A stretch of 64,000 nucleotides of DNA from JAFECT01 sp963838235 (GCA_963838235.1 CAWIQJ010000006.1:372001-436000); one strand, 5' to 3'. Positions 1 to 9,899 are shown, numbered from the stretch's first letter. Made by a program: numbers and translations. Notes: generated by a model not told the origin, from the sequence alone.

Positions 1-144
1 GGCCCGCGTCCGCGTCCGCTGGCGCAACGCTCGACGCCGGAAGAACGCGCGCGCCACGCCGCCTTCGTCCACCAGACCCTCGGCGGCAAGACGCTGTGGT
101 CGGCCCTGTTCCTGGAAGAGAGCGCCGAAGCGCAGAGCGCCTAG
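1..144 (+). CDS. dnaQ: DNA polymerase III epsilon subunit, C-terminal end (partial)
   Basis: The frame open from base 1 to the TAG at 142-144 encodes 47 residues: an Arg/Pro linker, then TPEERARHAAFV and a tail containing LW. This resembles the C-terminal tail of alphaproteobacterial DnaQ, the 3'-5' proofreading exonuclease of the replicative polymerase. The catalytic domain lies outside the window, so the call depends on this tail and on the neighbouring convergent secB, an arrangement I know from Caulobacter. The stop lies 12 bases from the secB stop. Identification is probable rather than certain. Confidence 0.6.
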   Translation, partial: GPRPRPLAQRSTPEERARHAAFVHQTLGGKTLWSALFLEESAEAQSA

Positions 145-156
145 AGGAAGCTGCGC

Positions 157-648
157 TTACGCGTTGCCGATCTGGCTCGCGTCGCCTTCCTGCAGTTTGC
201 GCGCGGCATAGATGGCGGCGAAATCGATCGGGTCCATCAGGAACGGCGGATAGAAGCCGCCGTCGGTGGAGCAGGACGCCACGATCTGGCGCGCGAACGG
301 GAACAGATAGCGCGGCGCCTCGACCAGCAGGATCGGCTCCAGCTCGGTGTCGGGCACGCCCACCACCTGAAACAGGCCGCCGTAGACCAGCTCGACCTGG
401 AACAGGGCGCCTTCCTTCACCGTGGCGCGGATCGACAGCTGCATATCGACTTCGAACAGGCCGTCGCCGCGACCGCGGGCGTTCATTTCCACGCCCATGT
501 CGATCTCGGGCTTGCCCTCGATGCGCAGCGACTCCGGCGCGCGCGGGTTCTCGAAGCTGAGGTCGCGGACGTACTGCGCCAGGACCCGAAAGCCCGCATT
601 GGCCGGCGTCTCGCCGTTTTCGGCGGTGGGCGGGGCGACGTCGGTCAT
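157..648 (-). CDS. secB: Protein-export chaperone SecB
   Basis: SecB is the cytosolic tetrameric chaperone that keeps preproteins unfolded and hands them to SecA for Sec translocation. The 163-residue product has the family length and pattern: a QYVRDLSFENP segment near residues 25-35, alternating beta-strand segments through the middle (FEVDMQLSIRATV, FQVELVYGGLF), then the APRYLFPFARQIV helix and a late DPIDF motif. The start is the ATG complementary to 646-648. It converges on dnaQ and diverges from the Tim44-domain gene, leaving a 159-base gap that carries the promoters of both. Nothing is unusual. Confidence 0.95.
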   Translation of the reverse strand: MTDVAPPTAENGETPANAGFRVLAQYVRDLSFENPRAPESLRIEGKPEIDMGVEMNARGRGDGLFEVDMQLSIRATVKEGALFQVELVYGGLFQVVGVPDTELEPILLVEAPRYLFPFARQIVASCSTDGGFYPPFLMDPIDFAAIYAARKLQEGDASQIGNA

Positions 649-807
649 GGCGGAAATCTCTCCAGCGGCCGGGATTTGCCGCCCTCAGCGAACGGACCGC
701 GGCTGCTATCACGGCGCCGCAGGGGGCGCAACGCGGGTGTTCTTGGACCGTTAAACCCTTATATTGGATGCTGGAGCCCAAGGGCCGAACCCCGTCAAAG
801 CCGCCAA

Positions 808-1419
808 ATGTCCGCACAACTGATCGTCATCCTCTTCGCCGCGGCCGTCGCCGCCTTCGTGCTTTACCGTCTCTACGACGTGCTGGGCCGCCGCGTGGGG
901 CGCCAGCCCGAGGACGGCCCCGCGCCGGTCCTCCCGATCAAGATCGACGACCCGGTCAAGCCGTCCGAGCCTGTGGTGCAGGAGGTGGCGGGCCTGTCCG
1001 CGCTGAAGGCGCGTGAGCCGGCCTTCGATATCGGCAAGTTCCTCGACGGCGCCCGCGACGCCTACCAGACCATCGTCAAGGCCTTCGCCCTCGGCGACCG
1101 CGCCGCGCTGAAGTCCCTGCTGGCCCCGGTGGTCGACCAGTCGTTCGAGGCCGCCATCACCCAGCGCGAGGCCGAAGGCCGCAGCCAGGCGACCGAGTTC
1201 CTGCACCCGCCGCGCGCCGACCTCGACCGGGTCGAGATCGCCGGCGACACCGCCCGCGCCCGCGTCCGCTTCCTGGCCGAACTGCGCACCCGCTCCAAGG
1301 GCCCCGAGGGCGAGGCGGTGGACGACCGCCGCACCGCCGAGTTCTGGACCTTCGAACGCCGCATCGGCGCGCCCGACCCCAACTGGATCCTCTCCCGCGT
1401 GGAAGCGGCCGAGGCCTGA
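808..1419 (+). CDS. Tim44/TimA-family inner-membrane protein
   Basis: The 203-residue protein has one N-terminal membrane helix (about residues 3-22, starting MSAQLIVILFAAA), a Pro-rich linker, and a C-terminal Tim44-like domain from about residue 70 (FLDGARDAYQTIVKAFALGD is typical of the family). Bacterial Tim44-like proteins are inner-membrane proteins thought to be ancestral to the mitochondrial import motor subunit; their bacterial function is poorly defined. I chose ATG 808 because it starts directly before the membrane helix. Its stop overlaps the mltA start by one base (TGATG), so the two are co-translated. Proximity to secB fits an envelope or export role, which is inference. Confidence 0.85.
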   Translation: MSAQLIVILFAAAVAAFVLYRLYDVLGRRVGRQPEDGPAPVLPIKIDDPVKPSEPVVQEVAGLSALKAREPAFDIGKFLDGARDAYQTIVKAFALGDRAALKSLLAPVVDQSFEAAITQREAEGRSQATEFLHPPRADLDRVEIAGDTARARVRFLAELRTRSKGPEGEAVDDRRTAEFWTFERRIGAPDPNWILSRVEAAEA

Positions 1420-2489
1420 TGCGGCGCAGGCTCCTTGGCCTTTTCGGCCTGAGCCTCCCCGGTCTCTGCTGGCTCGGCGCCTGCGCCACCACGCCGTCCC
1501 TGCCGCAGCGCCCGCCGATTGTTCCGAATACGGAGCATCTCGCGCCAAGCCTGCCGCTGGCGTCGCTGGCCGGATGGTCGAGCGAGGACCACGCCGCCGC
1601 CTTCGCCGCCTACCGGTCGACCTGCCAGGCGACCCGGCTCGATCCGGACGACTGCCGGGCCGCGCGCCAGGCGGGCCCGCTCGACGACCCTGCGGCCCAG
1701 CGCTTTTTCGAGGCGCGGTTCGACGCTGCGCCGGTCGCTGACACCGGCCTGCTCACCGGCTATTTCGCGCCGGAATACGAGGCGCGGAGCGAACCCGACG
1801 AAATCTTCTCCGCCCCGGTCCGTCCGCGTCCGGACGATCTCCGGCGCGGACCCGACGGCAAGTTCCCCGCCTATCGCACTCGCGCCGAGATCGAAGCCGA
1901 GCCGGGACCGGCGCTGGCCTTCATGCGGCCCGAGGACCTGTTCTTTCTGCAGATCCAGGGCTCGGGCTATCTGCTGTTCCCGGACGGTCATCGCGCCCGC
2001 GCCGCCTACGCCGCCGACAACGGCCAGCCGTTCAAGGGCGTCGCTGCGCCGCTCGCCGGGCGTCACCTGCTGAAGGCGAACGAGACCTCGGGCGACCGCA
2101 TCCGCCAGTGGCTGGCCGACCATCGCGGCGATGAGGCGCGCGCGATCACCGACCTCGATCCGCGCTACGTCTTCTTCGCGCTCGAGCCCGACGACGGCGG
2201 CCAGCCCCGAGGTTCCGCCGGCGCGCCGCTGCCCGCCGGTCGCGCCGTCGCCGTCGACCACAGCGCCCACGCGCTGGGCGAGTTGCTCTGGATTCAATCC
2301 GAACCCGGAACATTCGATGCGGCGCCCTACCGCCGGCTGGTCGTGGCGCTCGACGAAGGCGGCGCGATCAAGGGCCCCGCGCGCGCCGATCTCTACACCG
2401 GTCGCGGCGAGGCGGCGGGCCGCGAGGCCGGGCGGATCAAACAGCCCCTGAAACTCTATCGCCTGGTGTCGAAGCATAAGCCCCAATGA
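1419..2489 (+). CDS. mltA: Membrane-bound lytic murein transglycosylase A (lipoprotein)
   Basis: MltA cleaves the MurNAc-GlcNAc bond of peptidoglycan, forming 1,6-anhydromuropeptides, from the periplasmic face of the outer membrane. The 356-residue product has a lipoprotein signal with lipobox LGAC (Cys22), an MltA domain in which LLTGYFAPEYEA and DLFFLQIQGSGYL are recognisable, and a C-terminal 3D barrel domain. In the 3D domain, ADLYTGRGEAAGREAG carries the conserved Asp of the D-x-Y-x-G-x-G pattern, which I take as catalytic by analogy with E. coli. ATG 1419 overlaps the preceding stop. Length is normal and no defect is visible. Confidence 0.93.
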   Translation: MRRRLLGLFGLSLPGLCWLGACATTPSLPQRPPIVPNTEHLAPSLPLASLAGWSSEDHAAAFAAYRSTCQATRLDPDDCRAARQAGPLDDPAAQRFFEARFDAAPVADTGLLTGYFAPEYEARSEPDEIFSAPVRPRPDDLRRGPDGKFPAYRTRAEIEAEPGPALAFMRPEDLFFLQIQGSGYLLFPDGHRARAAYAADNGQPFKGVAAPLAGRHLLKANETSGDRIRQWLADHRGDEARAITDLDPRYVFFALEPDDGGQPRGSAGAPLPAGRAVAVDHSAHALGELLWIQSEPGTFDAAPYRRLVVALDEGGAIKGPARADLYTGRGEAAGREAGRIKQPLKLYRLVSKHKPQ

Positions 2490-2568
2490 CTGTACCGGGT
2501 GACCGCCCCGATTGACGCCGGTCCCGGCGCCGCGACAGTCTTGCAAGCCGGGCCGAGGGCCGCCGCCG

Positions 2569-3675
2569 ATGACGCCGAGCATGTCGCTGACCGCGCGCAA
2601 CGCCATCATCCTCATCGCCGTGGTGGCCACAGGCGCGGCGCTCTACTGGCTGCGCGAGATCCTGGCGCCGCTCGCCCTGGCCGCCTTCCTGCTGATCATG
2701 GTGGATGCGCTGGGCGGCGCGGTGCGGCGCTGGGCCCCTGTCGTGCCCCAGGCGGCCAGCCTGCCGGCGGCGATCCTGCTGGTGACCGCGGCCTTCCTCG
2801 GCTCGATCTGGATCGTCATCGACGGCTTCACCGAGTTCGCCAGAGACCTCACCGGTCTGCACGCGCGGCTGAACGCGATCTTCGCCGAAGTCTCGAACCA
2901 GTTCCACGTGACCACCCTGACCAGCTTCGACGCGCTCGTCGCCAAGCTCGACCCGCAGCAGTACGTCGGCACCCTCTATGTCGGCGTGCAGGGCGTCGCG
3001 TCGCAGGTGCTGTTCGTGCTGCTCTACCTCGGCTTCCTGCTCGCCGCGCGGCAGAGCTTCCGCAAGAAGGTGGTTTCGATCTTTCCGCGCCGGGACGACC
3101 GCAAGGGCGCGCAGCATGTGTTCGACCGCGTCCGCTCGGGCGTGGAGAGCTATGTCTGGGTGCAGACGGTGCTCAATCTCGCGATTGCGCTGCTCAGCCT
3201 GGGCCTGATGCTGGCCCTGGGCCTGAAGAACGCGCCGTTCTGGGCCTTCGTGATCTTCGTGACCGGATACATCCCGTTCCTGGGCGCGATCATCGCCATG
3301 GCGGCGCCGCCGCTGTTCGCACTTGTTCAGTTCACGACCTATTGGCAGGCGGCGGTGCTGTTTCTCGGCATCTGGGCGATCCTGTTCGTGGTCGGAAACG
3401 TCTTCCTGCCGCGCATGCAGGGCAAGAGCATGAACATCGACCCGGTGGTGGTGCTCCTGTCGCTGGCCTTCTGGGGCGCGCTGTGGGGCCTGCCGGGCGC
3501 CTTCCTGTCGACGCCGCTCACGGTGGTGGTGATGGCGATCCTGGCCGAGTTCGAGGGTTCGCGCTGGGTGGCGGTCCTGCTCTCGGGCGACGGCGAACCC
3601 TATCCGATCGAGCCGCCGGACCCGCCGGAGCCGGAGCCGAAGCCCGCCAAGGGCCGTCCCGCCGCGAGCGCCTGA
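2569..3675 (+). CDS. AI-2E family (PerM/YdiK-type) permease
   Basis: The product has about 368 residues and the layout of the AI-2E exporter/PerM family: hydrophobic helices at the N-terminus, a large soluble middle segment, then a block of helices in which the segment from about position 3240 (PFWAFVIFVTGYIPFLGA) is the family hallmark. The C-terminus is a charged, Pro-rich tail. Members export AI-2 or act as Na+/H+ antiporters, so the substrate cannot be assigned. A TTG at 2512 would add 19 residues without hydrophobic or conserved sequence. I prefer ATG 2569, with GAGG-like purines about 10 bases upstream; ATG 2581 is also possible. Confidence 0.85.
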   Translation: MTPSMSLTARNAIILIAVVATGAALYWLREILAPLALAAFLLIMVDALGGAVRRWAPVVPQAASLPAAILLVTAAFLGSIWIVIDGFTEFARDLTGLHARLNAIFAEVSNQFHVTTLTSFDALVAKLDPQQYVGTLYVGVQGVASQVLFVLLYLGFLLAARQSFRKKVVSIFPRRDDRKGAQHVFDRVRSGVESYVWVQTVLNLAIALLSLGLMLALGLKNAPFWAFVIFVTGYIPFLGAIIAMAAPPLFALVQFTTYWQAAVLFLGIWAILFVVGNVFLPRMQGKSMNIDPVVVLLSLAFWGALWGLPGAFLSTPLTVVVMAILAEFEGSRWVAVLLSGDGEPYPIEPPDPPEPEPKPAKGRPAASA

Positions 3676-3980
3676 GGCGCCCGGCCCTCTTCCATTCAAA
3701 TCTTCGCTTCCTATCTATTCAATCGAGCCGGCGCTCTCCCCCCCTCCGCCGGCTTACGGCGCAACGCGGTTCGTCTCCCGACCGTAGCGCCAGAAAGGCC
3801 CGCCGCCTCCCCCTCGGCGGAGCCTGCAGAGCCGCCGGACGCGCAAACGCCCGGCGGCTTTTGTTTTGCGCCCTGATCGCCTAAGCCCTGCCCACACCGG
3901 CGCCTTGGAAAGCGCGCCGCACGGTTGATCGGTCGCGCGAGCGGACTAGGCTCGCGGCGACCTCGGGAGATAGTCAATTC
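3676..3980 (+). other. 305-base intergenic region, possible small RNA
   Basis: No protein-coding frame is convincing here. The segment from about 3690 to 3867 holds a C-rich stretch, a hairpin near 3800-3820 (CCGCC against GGCGG), and a strong intrinsic terminator at 3831-3867. The terminator lies more than 150 bases after the permease stop. That is far for a simple 3' end, so a short independent transcript is possible. The remaining 110 bases up to the GDH start contain a TTGATCG-like -35 at 3925, but I see no good -10. Confidence 0.35.
3831..3867 (+). terminator. Intrinsic terminator upstream of the GDH gene
   Basis: GCCGCCGG (3831-3838) and CCGGCGGC (3851-3858) form a perfect 8-bp GC stem with a 12-base loop, followed at once by TTTTGTTTT. 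It ends transcription from the mltA-permease side, or ends a small RNA upstream. Confidence 0.8.
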
Positions 3981-6900
3981 ATGGACGGCGCCGGCGCTGC
4001 ACCCCTGACCCTCGACCTTCTGAAAGGGAAATTCGCCAAGGCGCTCGGGAGGTCCGGGCCGGGCGACCTGGACGCGCTGGCAACCTCCTTCCTCGAACAG
4101 GCCTTCGAGGACTACGTCGCCGACGAGACGCCCGAGCTGGGGCCCGACGACTGCGCCGCGGTGCTGGCGGAATTCTGGACCTTCGGCGAGGTGCGCGAGG
4201 GCGGCGCGGGGCCGAAGATCCGGCTTGCGCCCGGCAAGGGCGCCGATGGCCGTCCGCTCGGCTACGATCTGCTCGCCATCGTGCAGGACGACACCCACTT
4301 CCTCGTCGACAGCGTGATGGGCGAGCTCGGCGAACAGGGCGTGTCGGTGCGCGCCATGTTCCACCCGGTGCTGGCGCTCGAACGCGCCGGTCGCGGCGTG
4401 CGCAAACCGGGCGGCGTCCGGTGCGAGTCCACCATTCTGGTGCTCGTCGACACCGTGCCGTCGGACCGCCGTGAGGCGGTGATGGACGGGGTGCGCGCGG
4501 CGCTGGCCGATGTGCACATGGCGGTCGGCGATTTCACCGCCATGGCGGACCGCATGGGCCGCGCCATCGCCGATCTGGAAAAGGGCGTGCCTGGCCAGAC
4601 GCGCGAGGCGGTCGAAGAAGACATCTGCTTCCTGCGCTGGCTGCAGAACGATCACTTCGTCTTCCTCGGCGCGCGCAACTACGACTTTCCGCGCACCGCC
4701 GCCGGCGCCTACGAGCCGGAAGAGCCGCTGCCGCAGACCGAACAGGCGCTGGGCGTGTTGCGCGACGCGAGCCGCCCGGTGCTGCGCCGCGCCAACGAAC
4801 CGGCGGTGCTGACCGCCCAGCTGCAACGCCAGCTCGACCTGGGCGAGCCGGTGACGGTGGCCAAGTCGAACCTGCGCTCGCGCGTGCATCGTCGTGCGTA
4901 CATGGACTATGTCGGCGTCCGCCGCTTCGGTCCCGACGGCAAGCCGTCCGGCGAGACGCGCTTCGTGGGCCTGTTCACCGCCGAAGCCTACGACCAACCG
5001 GCCAGCGAAGTGCCGCTGATCCGGCGCAAGGTCGACCATGTGCTGAAGCGCGCCGCCAAGGCCGCCGGCAGCCACAACGCCAAGCGGCTGCGCAACATCG
5101 TCGAGAACTATCCGCGCGACGAACTCTTCCAGATCACCGAAGACGACCTGCTGCGCATCTCCACTGGAATTCTGCACCTCTACGACCGGCCGCGCGTGCG
5201 TCTGTTCACCCGCAAGGATCCGTTCGACCGCTTCCTCTCGGTGCTGATGTTCGTTCCGCGCGAACGCTACGATTCCGGCGTGCGCGAACGCGCCGGTCTG
5301 ATTCTCGCCCAGGCGTGGGGCGGTCGGGTCAGCGCCTATTATCCGGAGCTGTCGGACCTGCCGCTGGTGCGGGTGCACTACATCATCGGCGTCTCGCCGG
5401 GCCAGCACCTGGAGCCCGACCAGGCCGCGGTCGAGGCGGCGGTGGTGGAAACGGCGCGCACCTGGCCCGACCTGTTCGCCCAGGCGGCGCGTGAGAGCGG
5501 CGTGGCGGAAGGCGAACTCACCGCCCTGGCCAGCCGCTGGGGCCCGGCCTTTCCGATCGCCTACCGCGACCGCTACGGTCACCGAAGCCCTGGTCGACCT
5601 GAAACAGATCGTCCGCCTCGGCGAGCGCGACGTGGCGGTGCGGGCCTATCGCACCGCCGAGGACACCCCGCTGCAGTTCCGCTTCAAGCTCTACCGGCGC
5701 GGCGCCGCGGCCGCCCTGGCCGACGTGCTGCCGTTCCTGGACCACATGGGCCTGAAGGCGCTCGAGGAAGCTTCGCCTACGCGGTCACCCCGCGCGAGGG
5801 CGGCGACGGGGTCACATCCACGAGTTCCTGCTGGAGGACCCGCGCGGCGAACACCTGAAGTTCGCCGACGTGAAAGGGCGCCTTCGAAGACGCCTTCGTC
5901 GCCGTCTGGGACGGCCAGTCCGAGAGCGACGGCTTCAACCGCCTGGTGGTCGAGCTGGGCGTGCCCTGGCGCGAGGCCGCCCTGGTGCGCGCCTTCGCCC
6001 GCTACCGCCAGCAGTCGGCCTCGATCCCAGCCCAGGCCGTCCAGGAAGAGGCGGTGCGCGAGCACCCCGAGGTCGCCCGCCTGATCCTGGAGCTGTTCCA
6101 CGCCAAGTTCGACCCGCGCCGGCCGGCTCCGACCGGACCGCACGCGCCGGGCCGAGGCGGTGTCAAACAGATCATGGAGGCGCTGCAGGCGGTCGACAGC
6201 ATCGACCACGACCGCGTGCTGCGGCGCCTGACGCTGGTGGTGCAGGCGATGAAGCGCACCAACTATTATCAGACCGACGCCGATGGCGCGCCCAAGCCGT
6301 ACATCTCGTTCAAGGTGGCGAGCCGCGAGATCGCCGACCTGCCGCTGCCCAAGCCGTTCCGCGAAATCTTCGTCTGGTCGCCGGTGGTGGAGGGCATCCA
6401 TCTCCGCTTCGGCCCCGTCGCGCGCGGCGGCCTGCGCTGGTCGGATCGCAGGGACGATTTCCGCACCGAGGTGCTGGGCCTGGTGAAGGCTCAACAGGTG
6501 AAGAACGCGGTGATCGTGCCGGTCGGATCGAAGGGCGGCTTCTATCCGAAGCAACTGCCCCGCGGCGGCGTGCCGGACGCGGTGCGCGCGGAGGGCATCC
6601 GCGCCTACAAGATCTTCCTGTCGGCCTGCTCGACATCACCGACAACCTCGACGCCGACGGCGCGGTGGTGCGCCCCGCCCAGGTCATCGCCTGGGACAAC
6701 GACGATCCCTATCTGGTGGTCGCCGCCGACAAGGGCACCGCGACCTTCTCCGACATCGCCAACGGCGTCTCCGCCGACTACGGCTTCTGGCTCGGCGACG
6801 CCTTCGCGTCGGGCGGATCCCAGGGCTACGACCACAAGGCCATGGGCATCACCGCCCGCGGCGCCTGGGAGGCGGTGAAGCGCCACTTCCGCGAGATGGG

Positions 6901-8842
6901 CAAGGACATCCAGTCCGAACCCTTCGGCTGCGTCGGCGTGGGCGATATGTCCGGCGACGTGTTCGGCAACGGCATGCTGCTGTCCAAGGCGACCCGGCTG
7001 GTCGCCGCCTTCGACCACCGCGACATCTTCCTCGACCCGACCCCCGATCCGGCCTCCTCCTGGGTCGAGCGCAAGCGGCTGTTCGACCTGCCCCGTTCCT
7101 CCTGGCAGGACTACGACAAGACCAAGATCTCGGCCGGCGGCGGGGTCTTTTCGCGCCAGCACAAGTCGATCGCGCTCACGCCCGAGATCAAGGCCATGCT
7201 GGACGTGAAGGACGACGGCCTCGCGCCCAGCGACCTGATCCGCGCCATTCTGCGTTCGCGCTGCGAGCTGCTCTATTTCGGCGGCATCGGCACCTATGTG
7301 AAATCCCGCCTGGAGAGCGACCTGCAGGTCGGCGACAAGGCCAGTGACGCGGTGCGGGTGAACGCCGACGATCTGCGCTGCAAGGTGATCGGCGAAGGCG
7401 CCAATCTCGGCATGACCCAGGCCGGCCGCATCGCCGCCGCGCGCTTGGGCGTGCGGCTGAACACCGACGCGATCGACAACTCCGCCGGCGTCGACACCTC
7501 CGACCACGAGGTGAACATCAAGATCCTCACCGGGGCGCTGGAAGCCCAGGGCAAGATGGATCGCGACGGCCGCAACAAACTGCTCGTCGAAATGACCGAC
7601 GAGGTCGGTCACCACGTGTTACAACACAACTACGACCAGACCCTGGCGCTGAGCCTGCAGGAAGCCACTGCGCGGCGCGACCTCGACGCCCACGCGCGGT
7701 TCATGGTCAGGCTCGAGGGCGAGGACAAGCTGGACCGCCAGGTCGAAGGCCTGCCTTCGGTGTCCGGCATGAACGAGCTGGCCCAGAACAACCTGGGCCT
7801 GACCCGGCCCGAGCTGGCGGTAATCACCGCCTACGGCAAGATCGACCTCTCCGAGGCGATCGAGGCCTCCAAGGCGCCCGACGATCCCTTCTTCGAGACC
7901 ACCCTGGTCACCTATTTCCCGACGCCGATGAAGCGCTACGAGGACGAGATGCGCCGCCACCGGCTGCGCCGCGAGATCATCGCCACCGTCCTCGCCAACG
8001 AGATCGTCAACATGGCGGGCCCGACCTTCCCCGGCCGTCTGCGCTCGGGCGCGGAGTGCGACACCACCGCCCTGGTCACCGCCTTCGAGGCGGCGCGCCA
8101 GGTGTTCCGCCTCGACCAGGCCTGGACAGCGGTCTCCGCGCTGGACCTGAAGATCTCGGCCGCGGCCCAGCTTCAGCTCTATCAGGAGATCGGCGTTGTG
8201 CTGCGCCGCCAGACCTTCTGGCTGGCGCGTCGCGCCGCCCGCGGTGACACGACGGTGGCGGCGCTGATCGAAGCCTACCGCCCGGCCGCCGACGCCCTGC
8301 GTGCAGAGGGACCGAGCTTGCTCTCCGACTACGAACGCGGCTCGGTGCAGCGCCGCGCCGACGCCTTCGTCTCCGCCGGCGCCCCGCAGGAGCTCGCGCT
8401 CGCCGTCGCCATGCTGCGGCCCCTGACGGCCACCAGCGACGTGGCCGACCTGGCCAAGCGGGTGAACTGGCCCGTGGATGCAGCGGCGCGGCTCTACCAC
8501 CAGATCGGCGCCGCCTTCGATTTCGACCGCCTGCGTAATGCCGTGGGGTCCCTGTCCTCGGCCGACTATTACGAGCGGCTCGCGGTGCGACGCCTGATCG
8601 AGGACTTCCTCACCGAACAGGCCGCGCTCACCCGCGCGGTGGCCAAGGCCGCCAGTCCGGGCGCGGGCGCCAACGCCAAGGCGGCCCAGACCGCCATCCG
8701 CGACTGGATCGGCGAACGCGCCAAGGCGGTCGAGGCGGCGCGCCGCACCGTGGACGAGATCGAACAGTCCGGCTCCGGCTGGACCTTCGCCAAACTCACC
8801 ATCGCCAACGCGGCCCTGCGCGAACTGGCGGCGGGGGCGTGA
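3981..8842 (+). pseudogene. gdhZ: NAD-specific glutamate dehydrogenase, about 1,600-residue class (frameshifted as given)
   Basis: The gene encodes the very large NAD-GDH (GDH2 family), which converts glutamate to 2-oxoglutarate and ammonia; in Caulobacter the homologue GdhZ also links metabolism to FtsZ. An ACT-like N-terminal region (FLVDSVMGELGEQG) is followed by the dehydrogenase core, with VPVGSKGGFYPKQL near 6520 holding the catalytic-type Lys, GVGDMSGDVFGNGML near 6940, and a long helical C-terminus ending ANAALRELA. The protein is read only by changing frame near 5577, 5771, 5811, 5877 and 6624, with probably more changes at 6125-6170. Each step restores family-like sequence, e.g. adding one base near 5771 gives EEGFAYAV, and dropping an A near 5877 gives DVKGAFEDAF. 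All conserved blocks are present, so I read this as an intact gene with sequence errors. Confidence 0.88.
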
Positions 8843-8872
8843 ATCGAGTCCCCGGGAGACTTTAGAGCCGCC

Positions 8873-9094
8873 GTGACGGACCATTGCTGCCGGAATATGG
8901 AATTTGAGGTCAGGACCCGACGCGTCGGAGTGCCGGAGCCGGAGCAAAGGGACGCCGTCGTTGAGTTCGTCCCCACGATCGGTGCGTATGTAGTCGGACG
9001 CCCCGGCGTCGAAGGCGCGCACTTCATCGCGATCTTCTACTGCCCCTGGTGTGGAACGAAGCTGCCGGAAATCGATCTGACAGGTTCGCGCTGA
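8873..9094 (+). CDS. 73-residue hypothetical protein with CPWCGTKLP motif (DUF6980-like)
   Basis: A GTG-started small gene 30 bases after the GDH stop. It has an N-terminal HCC pair (residues 4-6) and a C-terminal CPWCG at about 57-61, a zinc-ribbon-like knuckle; the last residues KLPE fit a small family I recall as DUF6980. With four or more Cys/His ligands a metal site is plausible. The function is unknown. Codon composition matches its neighbours, and the start rests on the GTG just before TDHCC. It could be transcribed with the GDH gene. Confidence 0.65.
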   Translation: MTDHCCRNMEFEVRTRRVGVPEPEQRDAVVEFVPTIGAYVVGRPGVEGAHFIAIFYCPWCGTKLPEIDLTGSR

Positions 9095-9155
9095 GACTTT
9101 CTCGCCATTAGGCCGCCTTGCCTCGCGGCGGCGCCGGGTCCATTTGAAGCCGGTC

Positions 9156-9728
9156 ATGTTCATCCAGACCGAGACCACGCCCAATCCCAACACCCTGAAG
9201 TTCCTGCCCGGCCGGGTGCTGGCGGAGAACGGGTCGCACGACTTCCGCTCCGTCGAGGACGCCGCGCGATCGCCGCTGGCCGAGCGGCTGTTCAAGCTCG
9301 AGGGCGTGGCCGGGGTGTTCTTCGGGACCGACTTTCTCACTGTGACCCGCGCCGAGGGCGGCCTGACCTGGCCGCAGCTGAAGGCCCCGATCCTGGCCGC
9401 GGTGATGGACCACTTCACCGCCGGCGAACCGTTATTTACCGGCGAAAACGGTGAGCAGGGCCACGGCGACCAGGTCTATGAGGGCGAAACCGCCCAGGTG
9501 GTGGCTGAGATCAAGGAGCTGCTCGACAACCGCATCCGCCCGGCCGTGGCCCAGGACGGCGGCGATATTCTCTTTGACCGGTTCGAGCCGGACACCGGCG
9601 TGGTCTGGCTGCACATGCGCGGCGCCTGTTCGGGCTGCCCGTCCTCCTCGGCGACCCTGAAGGCCGGGGTGGAGAACATGCTGCGCCACTACGTCCCGGA
9701 AGTGACCCGCGTCGAACAGACGGTCTGA
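9156..9728 (+). CDS. NifU-family Fe-S scaffold protein (Nfu)
   Basis: Nfu proteins carry and deliver Fe-S clusters to apo-proteins. The 190-residue product has the N-terminal Nfu_N domain, starting with the hallmark MFIQTETTPNPNTLKFLPG, and a C-terminal NifU domain with CSGC at about residues 158-161, the cluster-binding CxxC. I set the start at ATG 9156 because family members begin MFIQTE; a TTG four codons upstream is in frame but less likely. The gene is complete. The MiaB encoded about 2 kb downstream is an Fe-S enzyme and a possible client, which is only inference. Confidence 0.93.
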   Translation: MFIQTETTPNPNTLKFLPGRVLAENGSHDFRSVEDAARSPLAERLFKLEGVAGVFFGTDFLTVTRAEGGLTWPQLKAPILAAVMDHFTAGEPLFTGENGEQGHGDQVYEGETAQVVAEIKELLDNRIRPAVAQDGGDILFDRFEPDTGVVWLHMRGACSGCPSSSATLKAGVENMLRHYVPEVTRVEQTV

Positions 9729-9734
9729 GCGGCG

Positions 9735-9811
9735 CTAGTGTGCTGGATTTGAAGTTCGCCCGCTGCCGGGTCACGCGTCGTCGCGAACTTCAAATCCAAC
9801 AAGCACAATAG
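9735..9811. repeat. Palindromic element 1 (CTAGTGT...GAAGTTCG family)
   Basis: A 14-base perfect inverted repeat (GGATTTGAAGTTCG at 9745-9758, complement at 9784-9797) sits inside longer arms that begin CTAGTGTGCT (9735) and end AGCACAATAG (9811). The right arm carries four extra bases. The spacer between the perfect arms is 25 bases. It lacks a T-run, so it is not an ordinary terminator. It resembles element 2 immediately downstream. Confidence 0.75.
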
Positions 9812-9824
9812 AATCATGGAGTTT

Positions 9825-9899
9825 CTAGTGTCCCATTCGAATCCGAAGTTCGTGCTCGGTCCCCACAAGCGTGGACGAACTTCGGATTCGGGACACTAG
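9825..9899. repeat. Palindromic element 2, ending at the tsaB start codon
   Basis: The right arm (9876-9899) is complementary to CTAGTGTCCC (9825-9834) plus GAATCCGAAGTTCG (9839-9852), with four extra bases (ATTC) in the left arm. The shared CTAGTGT end and GAAGTTCG core show that it belongs to the same family as element 1. The last base, 9899, directly precedes ATG 9900, so the whole tsaB ribosome-binding region lies inside the palindrome and no Shine-Dalgarno sequence is visible. Confidence 0.8.

Noticed and set aside
743..765. Promoter for the Tim44-domain gene (TTGGAC...TATATT)
   Set aside because: The spacing between the two boxes is only 11 bases (TTGGAC to TATATT), too short for a housekeeping promoter by either consensus; left unlisted.
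3711..5582. Long minus-strand frame opposite the gdh gene
   Set aside because: It mirrors the sense frame, has no recognisable domains and spans a conserved gene plus a terminator.
5577..6624. Programmed frameshifting in gdh
   Set aside because: No slippery heptamer plus downstream structure was seen; five changes of both directions in one kilobase are incompatible with a programmed event.
7619..9418. Minus-strand 599-codon frame opposite gdh and nfu
   Set aside because: It overlaps two conserved sense genes and contains no domain or start-site support.
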